DNA from: Strigamia acuminata
Taxonomy: Eukaryota; Arthropoda; Chilopoda; Geophilomorpha; Linotaeniidae
Direction: 5' to 3'
NCBI GenBank assembly: GCA_949358305.1
Contig: OX442315.1
Location: 7,530,427 to 7,590,426, forward strand
Length of the DNA stretch: 60,000 bases
Under the pieces are notes generated by a model. The model worked only from the letters and a program-made list of their open reading frames with translations. It ran no database searches and had not been told where the DNA came from. Made by a program: the position numbers and the translations under genes. Shown one piece after another: positions 51,402-60,000 of the stretch (positions within the stretch are counted from its first letter, which is position 1; every line of letters begins with the position of its first letter).

Positions 51402-51727
51402 ACTTATAAAATGCAAGGGGGCCCCACGCCCTTAATTTGGTCCTCTGCAATTACAATTTTAATCTCAGTTGAAAAACTTGATAATAATTCCATTTTGTTA
51501 TTTATGTAAAGCTCAAACAATAGTTTCACATTCCTCAACAAGTAATTAATTTGCTAACAAAGCAATCTAACATGTAAATCCGGTTGAAAGATTTACTGCC
51601 AAACCTAGAGCAATAAACAGCTATAGTACAGAAGCACAGAATCACTGCGTAACAAGGGTACGAATTATTTCTTTCAAATTGAATGAACTTAAAATCTTCG
51701 TTTTTTATAGAAATAATTTGTAGAAAT
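51402..51727. other. right half of the duplicated LRR-gene flank
   Basis: Positions 51402-51550 match 4425-4545 (TTTGGTCCTCTGC, CAGTTGAAAAACTT, CACATTCCT-AACAAGTAATTAAT). This shows that Gyp-2 split the second copy of a duplicated segment. From 51550 the sequence is unique. A TTTTTTATAG just before 51713 may be a splice acceptor for the gene that follows. Confidence 0.65.
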
Positions 51728-51949
51728 ATGAAGAATTGGATTGGAATTTTAATCATTACTTGTCTCGTCATGTTGGCGGTTTTATTTGAGAACGTTGGTG
51801 GCCATCCCCATGGTCATCACCATAAGCATCATAAGCATCATAAGCATCATTATACAGATCAAGTATCAGATGACTTACTGGCGGCCAGAAGGCCAAATAG
51901 TATGTTTGCCGACGTAGCACGATCGGTAAATAATATGGGAAGATTGTGA
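51728..51949 (+). CDS. histidine-rich secreted peptide, 73 residues
   Basis: The ATG at 51728 gives a signal peptide (MKNWIGILIITCLVMLAVLF), then GGHPHGHHHKHHKHHKHHY with 11 His in 17 residues, then a tail ending VARSVNNMGRL before TGA. The His/Lys run is encoded by 9-bp CATAAGCAT-type repeats. AATAAA follows at 51982. Secreted His-rich peptides commonly bind zinc or copper or act against microbes; either is inference here. The acceptor-like tract upstream suggests a 5' non-coding exon. An in-frame ATG at 51683 would put the hydrophobic segment too far inside, so 51728 is preferred. Confidence 0.7.
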   Translation: MKNWIGILIITCLVMLAVLFENVGGHPHGHHHKHHKHHKHHYTDQVSDDLLAARRPNSMFADVARSVNNMGRL

Positions 51950-52617
51950 GTCGTTTTTGAGTAATTTTAATGTCTTAATTTAATAAAAACGTCACCACGG
52001 ACGAAATTGTATATTGTATTTTATTTTGTTCTATTTCTGTTTGGCACACGCCAAACCGAGTTACATAATTAGGGGAGAAAAACTCCCCTAGCGCGGTTCA
52101 CCCCAATATTAGCTGGGGTGAGGCCGTTAATTAACCGCTTGGTGCAGCAAAATGCTTTGTTCCACTAAATTACGCTCTCTGCGAAGCATCTCTGTGCCGA
52201 ATTGAAGTGTACCTAGGCACACTCCACCCTTCATTTTGCCAACGGTTATGGCGCAATACTAACGATTTTGGCGCAACAAAATTCCTTTGTTGTACCAAAA
52301 CTAACTATCTGCGCACATTTGATACGCAGATTTCGAGAGTGCATAAAACCCCAAATTTTGGCGGTTTGGTCCACTCTTGACATACACACACCAACAACAA
52401 CAACACAACTGATCACTGCTTCGAACTTCAAACAAAGTGATTCAAGTACCGGTATTGACCGTGTTTTACGTTTTGGTGAGTCAAGACTCTGCTGTTTCCA
52501 CTGAAGCTACATTTGCCATTTAATTACGAATCTCGGGTAACGCCCGAGAAAACCCGCTCACCGTCGGCCATCGTTGAGTCCCGTTGTTTCTTTCCGAGAC
52601 TTGTGAACCATCGTGAA
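51950..52617. other. intergenic sequence with several small hairpins
   Basis: Besides the AATAAA of the preceding gene, short inverted repeats are seen: TAGGGGAG...CTCCCCTA at about 52070-52091, CACCCCA...TGGGGTG at about 52100-52122, CTCGGG...CCCGAG at about 52532-52550. No coding sequence is supported. Confidence 0.45.
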
Positions 52618-54445
52618 CTATGGTGGCCCAGAAGGGCCATCGTAATTTGTTCAAAAATGGAAAAATTTACACGTGGCCCAGGAGGGCCATCGGCCCAGAA
52701 GGGCCAAAAAAAGAAAAAATTTCAAAAATGAAACAATTTCAAATTTTTGGAAAAGCCGTGGCCCAGGAGGGCCATCGACCCAGAAGGGCCACCCAAATTT
52801 TTTTTATTTTTGATAAAATTTACACGTGGCCCAGGAGGGCCATCGGCCCAGGAGGGCCAAGAAAATGAAAAATTTCAAAAATGAAATTTTTTTGAAATTT
52901 TTGAAAAGCCGTGGCCCAGGAGGGCCATCGACCAAGAAGGGCCATCAAATTTTTTTCTATTTATTGGAAAAAAGTCCACGTGGCCCAGGAGGGCCATCGG
53001 ACCATGAGGGCCAAAAAAATAAAAACTTTCAGAAATGAAATTTTTTTGAAATTTTTCATTTTTTATTTTTTTGGCCCTCCTGGGCCACGTTTAAATTTTT
53101 CTATTTATTGGAAAAAACTCCACATGGCCAAGGAGGGCCATCGGACCAGAAGGGCCAAAGTCCCAAAACACCTCAAGATGATCCAAAAACTTCCCACGAA
53201 CATAAAAACACCACCGAAATGGCTAAATCATTCAAAAAATGTAAAAATAGAGTACGAAAAATGGCTTAAAACATTTAAAACATCAAATAAAACGTCTAAA
53301 ACATAAAAACCCAAGAAAAAGGTGACTTTGTACGTTTAAAATGCATTTTAAACGGCTGAAAATCTCAATTGTGTCATATACGACGCTTTTTTCATCCAAT
53401 CATACGGACCACGCATCATCTGCGGCCTCAATCCGTGTTGCACGAGCCCCGAGCCGCAATCCTGACTCCCCGCCAACACTCGATGATGATCCGCACACGC
53501 CGGCGACTCCGAGCCCGAAACCCCGTCGCTCGAATCAGGCGACTGTTGCCCGCATCCATCGACACCCGAATCGGGCGAATGTTGATATTGCGGCTGCGCA
53601 AAGTACTCGTGGACCCCGCCAAACGCAAAACCAGGGTTACCCGACCCGATCACGGAATTCACGGGACTCCCGAAACTCCAGTCGTTGAAAACCGGAGTCC
53701 GCGACTAACAAAACGACGAATTCGACGCTTGGCCGCTAACTGGCTCACGGTGCACGCCGGCTCCTGTTGATGCGATGCGGGGAAGTGCGGGGCAGCGAGT
53801 TGTGCCGGGCCGTATGGGAAATAATGGCGAGTATTAGGTCTAGGCAAATTATTAGGACGACAGCAGCATAATCAATGGGGATGTTAATAATTTCTTTGGT
53901 TCACCAGGTATAGTTAAATTGTATTTAAAGAAGGGGCCACAAACACAATTCATTGGTTGAATGAAATAAAGAATGTTAGACATGTTTTTGATGATAATAA
54001 TAATAATGTTAATAATAAAGTACGAGTAAAAAGAATCAAAATGGGACTTTGGCCCTCCTGGTCCGATGGCCCTCCTGGGCCACGTGGACTTTTTTCCAAT
54101 AAATAGAAAAAATTTCGATGGCCCTTCTGGGTCGATGGCCCTCCTGGGCCACGGCTTTTCAAAAATTTCAAAAAAATTTCATTTTTGAAATTTTTCATTT
54201 TCTTGGCCCTCCTGGGCCGATGGCCCTCCTGGGCCACGTGGATATTTTATCAAAAATGAAAAAAATTTGGGTGGCCCTTCTGGGTCGATGGCCCTTCTGG
54301 GCCACGGCTTTTCCAAAAATTTGAAATTGTTTCATTTTTGAAATTTTTTCTTTTTTTGGCCCTTCTGGGCCGATGGCCCTCCTGGGCCACGTGTAAATTT
54401 GTCTATTTTTGAACAAATTACGATGGCCCTTCTGGGCCACCATAG
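52618..54445. mobile_element. foldback element, 1828 bp, with hairpin-array arms
   Basis: Inverted arms (about 52618-53165 and 54041-54445) begin CTATGGTGGCCCAGAAGGGC. The 4-bp repeat TGAA lies outside both ends (52614-52617, 54446-54449). The arms consist of 11-14 small hairpins of the form GGCCC-AGAA/AGGA-GGGCC separated by AT-rich spacers. The arms differ in unit number. The spacer holds a GC-rich gene fragment. No transposase is present. The structure resembles FB-type foldback elements. Confidence 0.8.
53345..53850 (-). pseudogene. Caudal/Cdx-like gene fragment inside the foldback element
   Basis: On the minus strand the frame 53662-53348 reads a Ser/Pro-rich region including SPDSSDGVSGSES and then RGPYDWMKK (53413-53387), which resembles the hexapeptide of Caudal proteins (PYFDWMKK in Drosophila) and the VSGSE motif before it. 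The 5' neighbour in another frame (53847-53659: RHYFPYGPAQLAAPHFP...) looks like an N-terminal part. No homeodomain follows; the frame ends soon after the hexapeptide, where Caudal genes usually have an intron before the homeobox. The composition is GC-rich unlike the surrounding AT-rich arms. It is interpreted as captured host exon sequence, now broken. Confidence 0.45.
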
Positions 54446-54754
54446 TGAACGACTGTGAACCACCCCGAGCTTCCTCCGGAGTTTACAGTCTGCCGCCATC
54501 GAACGTACAAAGGAATTTTTACCAGCTCGCCGCCGATTATCGAGTACTCCGTGATTTGTCCGGGCACGCCGTCGTCAACACAGGCAAAACTCTCGCCGTG
54601 AACCATTGTCGATATCTGTGAGCCACCGTGAGCTTCCTCCGGAGCTTACAGGTAAAAGCCATCGTACGAACGAGAGCAATTTTTCAGGCGAGTTCGTCTC
54701 GCCATTTTGAGCGCAACAAACTGTGCCAATTTTTGCGCTCAACTATTAACCGCC
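54446..54754. repeat. short direct repeats right of the foldback element
   Basis: A 35-bp unit (TGTGAACCACCCCGAGCTTC... at 54454) recurs at 54617 (TGTGAGCCACCGTGAGCTTC...), 163 bases apart. Nothing coding is seen. It borders the Bel-1 TSD. Confidence 0.6.
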
Positions 54755-55356
54755 TGTGAAAACTGGCATTTTACTCCAGGGTTCACATTCCCTTTAATGT
54801 GATGTTTATATGTTATTTTTGTGTATTTTGATTTATTAATATTTTTGCAATTTGTATTTGATTTCATGACATTTAATTTGGGTGCACATTCCCTTTAATG
54901 TGCCATTATTATTGCTATTTTGTAAAACTTGATTTAATAATGTTTTCTATTTGATATTTGTTCTTATTAATTCTTATTATAATATTTTCGTGTCTTTATT
55001 TGCTAATTTTTATATTTCTTGATTTGATATTTTGCATTTGCACTTATTATGTTTTTTATTTGTTTATTTACAATTTAGTGTCATTAACCTTTTTAATTAT
55101 TCGGGTTAGATTTTCTTGTCACTCAACCTGGCCTCAGCTCCCCACTTTGGAATGCAGCTGAGGCCAATTATCAGATTAGTGTTGCTCCAATAGGAGCGTT
55201 TCTTGTATATAGTTTTTGTAAGACAATAAACTTTAACCCCAGTGAACATACAAATTTCATGGTGACAACAAGCATCCATTTTATTTCAACCAACATTTAC
55301 ATTTATAAAGAAGCCAGAGACATTTGGAAAGATTCAACAAACAACTGGAATCAACA
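54755..55356 (+). repeat. Bel-1 5' LTR
   Basis: The LTR runs from TGTGAAAACTGG to GGAATCAACA. The phrase TTCCCTTTAATGTG occurs twice. AATAAA lies at about 55224. The GCCATCTTGG 10-mer of the Gypsy and Copia LTRs is absent. Confidence 0.92.
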
Positions 55357-55408
55357 TTTTGGTGCCGAAACTCGGGAATACCCCTAACATAACAACTGCA
55401 AGTACAAA

Positions 55409-56683
55409 ATGCCTCCAAAATTCGAGTTGAAAAGAAGGGCCTTGACCACAGCCATCCAAGCTGCTGAAACACTGATGGCGACCATTACAACTGCCTTTGC
55501 TGATGTGCCAGTCGTGACCAAAGATATACTAGGCATCTGGACAGACCAACTGGCAGGAAAAATGCTGCGTGTGACAAAAGCTAGTGATTTAGCTATGGAT
55601 TTGGCCAAGAACGACCTTGAAGTGGATGAGGTGAGCAACGCGCTCGACGCCATTGAAGACTGCGCTGCAACAACAAGAGCCGCCATTGTATCGTACAACA
55701 CTCAAAATTACCCAGTTCAACCCATTGTTCCTCAAAATTTACCGCTACAATTAAATCAAGCCGTAATACCAACAATCAACAATTCTATAAAAAGAAAACC
55801 GTTGGAAGTGCCAAAATTTGACGATAGGCGGCCAGAGGATTGGAGTGGGTTCTGGAAAACATTTAGCGTGCAATATGGAGACGACACACAGTTGGACAAT
55901 ATAAATAAATTGCTTCACCTGCGCACGTATCTGCACGGGGATGCTTTGAATGACATCAAAGCATTAGAAATAACAATACCAAATTACTTGGTCGCAGTTG
56001 ATCGCTTAAAAAAGAAATACGGCGATAAAATTTTGCTTGAAAATCGATTTATAAATAATTTATCCGTTTTACCTGCAGTAAAGGACGAAAAGGATCACGC
56101 TGGACTGCAGCATTTGCACCGCCACGTCGAGATAAACATCGAAAATTTGAGCAACATCGATGTGGGCCTCAAGGAATATCAAAGGACGCTGTTTCCCGCA
56201 CTGCCCACAGCAATCCCACGTACACTGATGCGTGAATATGATCGAGAGAACGCTGCGGAGCGATCAGTCCCTCGTCTCATGAACTGGCTACACGATTTCG
56301 TGACGAAAGAAGCCCAATACGAGATGATGGCAAATCAATCGAGGCCAACTGAATCCCAACCGAAATTAAATGCAGTTCCAGACTCCTCAAATTTCAAAAA
56401 AGAGAAGAAACGATTTGACAAGAGAGATAAACGAGTCTATGAAAGTTTCGCATCAATGATGTCAGTTGCAGTCAGGACTTGCCAATTTTGTGAGTCGAAG
56501 AGCCACGACAGAAAAGTCTGCCCACTCAACGCTGAAGAACGAATGGAGAAATTAAAGGCAAAAAACGTTTGTTTTCGATGCCTCGGACGAACACCGCACC
56601 CGACCAACGAGTGTCGCACGTCAATGAAGTGCTATCGATGCGAAGGGCAGCACCACACATATTTGTGCACCAAGCCGAAATAG
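55409..56683 (+). CDS. Bel-1 Gag, 424 residues
   Basis: A complete frame starts MPPKFELKRRALTT. A helical N-terminal part (1-120) is followed by the BEL capsid region (KPLEVPKFDDRRPEDWSGFW near 131, KLLHLRTYLHGDAL near 170) and three zinc knuckles near the C-terminus (CQFCESKSHDRKVC, CFRCLGRTPHPTNEC, CYRCEGQHHTYLC). It ends at TAG 56681-56683. The same frame stays open beyond this TAG into protease, so it is either a CAG-to-TAG mutation or a readthrough stop. Confidence 0.9.
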   Translation: MPPKFELKRRALTTAIQAAETLMATITTAFADVPVVTKDILGIWTDQLAGKMLRVTKASDLAMDLAKNDLEVDEVSNALDAIEDCAATTRAAIVSYNTQNYPVQPIVPQNLPLQLNQAVIPTINNSIKRKPLEVPKFDDRRPEDWSGFWKTFSVQYGDDTQLDNINKLLHLRTYLHGDALNDIKALEITIPNYLVAVDRLKKKYGDKILLENRFINNLSVLPAVKDEKDHAGLQHLHRHVEINIENLSNIDVGLKEYQRTLFPALPTAIPRTLMREYDRENAAERSVPRLMNWLHDFVTKEAQYEMMANQSRPTESQPKLNAVPDSSNFKKEKKRFDKRDKRVYESFASMMSVAVRTCQFCESKSHDRKVCPLNAEERMEKLKAKNVCFRCLGRTPHPTNECRTSMKCYRCEGQHHTYLCTKPK

Positions 56684-59324
56684 ACAGCAACGAACGAATC
56701 AAGTTCCGGTAGACAAATTGAGGTGACTGAAAACAAACAAAACGCAGTTGTCAACGTAAATCGACCAGTTGTTGAATTTTTGATGATCCAAATGGCACAA
56801 TTGAGCGGAGAGAAGCTGCAAACTAAGGGTGTCTGCTACATAGACGGCGGAGCACAGCGCACATTTATTCGCGCTGACGTGGCCCAGAAATTAAATTTGA
56901 AAAAATTGGGAACGAAAAAGATCAACCTCGCCACGTTTGGTCAGCACCCCAAAATGGAAGTGAGAAACCGAGTGCAGGTGAAAATACAACCAGCCAACGG
57001 AGCATCTCCAGCCATGTTAATCGATGCAATTGAAACGCCGCGGTGCACAACCACTCCGACAGAAATTCCAACCAGCGCCTTAAATGACAAATTGAAAGAC
57101 TTGGGAATCCAAGTGAATTGCAAACAGGCCGCCTTACATTCAAGCGAAGTGGACATTCTCCTCGGCGTGGACCATAACAACAAGATCACCACGAGTTGCT
57201 CCAAATTTATTGAAGAAAATTTGGCCGCTGTACACACGATTTTGGGGTGGACACTGCACGAACAAACGACGCAGGGGACGCAACTCATCGCGTCGCCCAC
57301 GCAGGCCAACAAAATAACTATTGTTCCTTCCACAGATGACCTGTTGCGCAATTTTTGGGAGCTCGAATCGATTGGAGTCCAGCACGAATCAATGGCCGCC
57401 ACGGGAGATGAGGAAATAATCAAGAAATTCAATCAAACCAGCAACTGGACAGGGAGCCATTATTCCGTCCAGCTGCCGTGGACAGTGAAATCAGACGAGC
57501 TTGCTGACAATTACCAAATCGCCGAACAAGAAGTCCCATCTGATTGTAACCTGATGAATGACGGTGAGACCAAAGTTTTGGGATTGCGATGGAGTCCAAA
57601 CGCAGACCTGATAAGCCTTGCTGTGGAAACTACAGACGACGCCGAAATCAAGCGAATCACCAAACGAGAAGTCATCCGCAAAACTGCACAAATTTTTTAC
57701 CCATTGGGATTCGCAAGTCCATTCACCATCACGGCAAAGATTTTTTTCCAAACCTTGTGGTTAAGAAACTTGAAATGGGTCGAGGAATTAAATGAAGAAA
57801 TGCAAGAAACTTGGGAAAAATGGGCGAATCAAATCCCCAAATTAAAAGAATTCCAACTGCCAAGATGGATTGGATTCAAGCCATGTCAAATAAACAAAAT
57901 CCACATATTTTGCGATGCTAGCCGAAAAGAAGAAGATTTAATCATAATAAATTTTTTATTTTCTAAATCTAGAGTAGTCCCAGTAAAACAATTGACGCTG
58001 CCCAAACTGGAACTGATGGGCGACCTCCTCGCGGTACGACTTAAGGACCAACTGAAGGAGGTGATGGACTACTATTGGACCGATAGCCAGATCTGCCTAC
58101 ACTGGATAAGCAATACATCCAAGCGGCCACCAACGTTCACAAACAACCAGGCAATCGAAATTGGAGAAAAATCACACATGAAAGCATGGAAACACGTCGC
58201 GGGCCCGGAAAATCCAGCCGACCGACTGACAAGAGGCATCAACGCAGCGGAACTGATAAATGACGACCTGGGGTGGAAAGGGCCAAATAATAAAATAAAA
58301 TTACCCATAGACCCAGACGAATTGGACAGTGAAGCTGACAAAGAGGAGAAGCCAAGCGGAGAAACCCATGCGAATGCAGTTCAACAAAATAATAAAAAAA
58401 ATTGCATTTCCAATTTCCAGCTTGTATTTAGGCACATGTCGAGTGAGGGCCTGGTGCTATCATTTCGCACACAATTCAAAACAGAAAGCCGACAGCGGAC
58501 ACCGTCGACAAAGGGTTCTAAATGCAGAAGAACTCGTGAGGACAAAACAAAAATTGATCATCGCCTCACAGCAGCAACACTACGCTGCAGAAATGAAACA
58601 ATTGACCGAGGGGAAACTATTGATGGCAGGATCCAAATTAAAGCTGCTCAACCCGTTCATCGATGCAAATGGAGTAATGAGACTGAGGACCAGACTCCAA
58701 ACCTCTAAAGATGAACAAACGGCAACACAACCTATCGTGTTACCACAAAAATGTCAATTAACTAAGCTCATATTTTTGCATTCTCATTCTCAGGTTCTCC
58801 ACTGTGGCTTGACAGCGATGCTCGCCCAATTTCGAGAATCCTACTGGACGCCGGCCGCAGGGAGAACCTTGAAGTCAACATTAAGTCGATGTGTCACATG
58901 CAGAAAGGTGCAGGGAAAATTGATGCAAGAATCACCCGGACTGCTGCCATTTGACAGAATCATCCGTTGCGAGCCATTTGCGGTTACAGGAGTTGACTTC
59001 GCGGGATCCATGTACATTAGAGGACACAAGACAAAGGCATACATCGCATTATTTATTTGTGCCAACATCCGAGCGGTGCATCTCGAATTGGTGCCATCGC
59101 TCAACACGCCTGATTTCATTGATGCATTCGAACAATTCATAAGTTGCCAAGGACTACCAAAGACATTGTACAGAGACAACGGGACAACCTTTCACCGTAC
59201 AAACAAGGAATTGGCTGCATTGTTAAATAACACCAAAGATGAGTCGTTCAAAAATTATCACTCCAAATGGGGCGAGGTTGAGACGTCCGATTCAGCGTTT
59301 GGTCCATTTAGAAGTTCAAAATAA
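56684..59324 (+). pseudogene. Bel-1 Pol with deletions and a frameshift
   Basis: In frame after the gag TAG comes a protease (YIDGGAQRTFI near 56840; D-G-G where D-S-G is usual, and LLGVDH). The RT N-terminus (HYSVQLPW) breaks off at about 57520 and jumps to the post-RT region (KVLGLRWSP), so the palm with its catalytic motif is missing. RNase H is shortened around FCDASRKEED. Near 58390-58402, in an A run, the frame shifts. Integrase follows (HCGLTAML...CVTCRK, GVDFAGSMYIRG, YRDNGTTF) but stops before the catalytic Glu. This copy cannot replicate by itself. Confidence 0.88.
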
Positions 59325-59340
59325 AATCGGCGCGGGGGAG

Positions 59341-59937
59341 TGTGAAAACTGGCGTTTTACTCCAGGGTTCACATTCCCTTTAATGTGATGTTTATATGTT
59401 ATTTTTGTGTATTTTGATTTATTAATATTTTTGCAATTTGTATTTGATTTCATGACATTTAATTTGGGTGCACATTCCCTTTAATGTGCCATTATTATTG
59501 CTATTTTGTAAAACTTGATTTAATAATGTTTTCTATTTGATATTTGTTCTTATTAATTCTTATTATAATATTTTCGTGTCTTTATTTGCTAATTTTTATA
59601 TTTCTTGATTTGATATTTTGCATTTGCACTTATTATGTTTTTTATTTGTTTATTTACAATTTAGTGTCAATAAACTTTTTAATTATTCGGGTTAGGTTTT
59701 CTTGTCACTCAACCTGGCCTCAGCTCCCCACTTCGGAATGCAGCTGAGGCCAATTATCAGATTAGTGTTGCTCCAAGCGTTTCTTGTATATAGTTTTTGT
59801 AAGACAATAAACTTTAACCCCAGTGAACATACAAATTTCATGATGACAACAAGCATCCATTTTATTTCAACCAACATTTACATTTACAAAGAAGCCAGAG
59901 ACATTTGAAAAGATTCAACAAACAACTGGAATCAACA
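59341..59937 (+). repeat. Bel-1 3' LTR
   Basis: Starts directly after CGCGGGGGAG. It lacks the 5-base piece present in the 5' LTR (CAATAGGAGCG against CAAGCG). Confidence 0.92.
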
Positions 59938-59942
59938 CCGCC

Positions 59943-60000
59943 GTTGTTAGCGCATTCCTTTGTTTCGGGTGAGTCTCATCACTCACACGTTTCATTTCCA
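59943..60000. other. right flank of Bel-1
   Basis: 58 bases of sequence continue the left flank after one TSD copy (…TTAACCGCC then GTTGTTAGCG). Nothing identifiable is present before the window ends. Confidence 0.4.

Larger units (their letters stand above)
54755..59937 (+). mobile_element. Bel-1: BEL/Pao retrotransposon, internally deleted, 5183 bp
   Basis: LTRs at 54755-55356 (602 bp) and 59341-59937 (597 bp) differ by a 5-base indel near 55188 and several substitutions. The TSD CCGCC is at 54750-54754 and 59938-59942. The primer site TGGTGCCGAAACTCGGG starts at 55360; polypurine tract CGCGGGGGAG is at 59331-59340. Gag is intact, whereas Pol has lost the RT core and the end of integrase. 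Confidence 0.93.

Noticed and set aside
52911-53038. Possible collagen-like or low-complexity protein
   Set aside because: The periodicity comes from GGCCC hairpins and is not maintained as an open frame.
52620-53306. Open frames encoding repeated MAQEGHRPRRA peptides
   Set aside because: They are translations of the hairpin array in the foldback arm. Similar frames appear on the opposite arm only because it is an inverted copy.

Overview
This window is from an animal genome, most likely an arthropod. A BEL/Pao retrotransposon is present (a superfamily known only from metazoans), genuine genes have short AT-rich introns, and one fragment resembles a Caudal homeobox gene. The window is almost wholly a nested stack of transposable elements. 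Element names used here (Gyp-1, Gyp-2, Cop-1, Cop-2, Bel-1, Mite-P, repeat Y) are my own labels. Most insertion boundaries were fixed by paired long terminal repeats (LTRs) and target-site duplications (TSDs) read directly from the sequence.

Layout. 1-325: end of a Gypsy gag. 1103-2508: solo Gypsy LTR (TSD ATAT) inserted at the stop codon of a leucine-rich-repeat gene on the minus strand (2509-3726). 4767-5831: second solo LTR (TSD AGGT). 5912-6440: old inverted-repeat element carrying a hAT-like insertion. About 6680-7094: repeat Y, split by Gyp-1 (7095-28661, + strand, TSD GGCT, two 995-bp LTRs). Gyp-1 contains Cop-1 (15556-22673, TSD GAAAC, intact 1596-residue polyprotein) and a 1026-bp palindromic MITE (23055-24080). 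28666-34147: degraded repeats, two small MITEs, one small two-exon secreted-peptide gene and a broken copy of the LRR gene. 34148-51401: Gyp-2 (- strand, TSD ACTT), containing Cop-2 (36473-39561, TSD GAAGG), a solo Copia LTR (45043-45513, TSD TTACT) and a second Mite-P copy (49651-50676). 51728-51949: histidine-rich secreted peptide gene. 52618-54445: foldback element with hairpin-array arms and a captured Caudal-like gene piece. 54755-59937: Bel-1 (TSD CCGCC).

Main result. Gyp-1 and Gyp-2 are very large Ty3/Gypsy elements (about 13.4 and 12.7 kb without nested insertions). Each has, in the position usually held by env, a third gene that is not an envelope. In both copies it has the same two-exon structure: a short acidic first exon of 34-40 codons, a phase-0 CAG|GT donor, an intron of 0.54-1.84 kb, and a second exon of about 920-935 codons. 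Three blocks of exon 2 are conserved between the divergent copies. I do not recognise the family. Both copies of pol are now broken, so these particular elements are dead or dependent on relatives.

Other points of interest: the 10-mer GCCATCTTGG (a YY1/Pho-type site) occurs in all five Gypsy and Copia LTR families that carry it here, though not in Cop-2, the solo Copia LTR or Bel-1; Mite-P has a tRNA-Ser-like sequence on each arm; and Cop-1's LTR terminus is nearly identical to the 3' end of the tRNA that its primer site binds.
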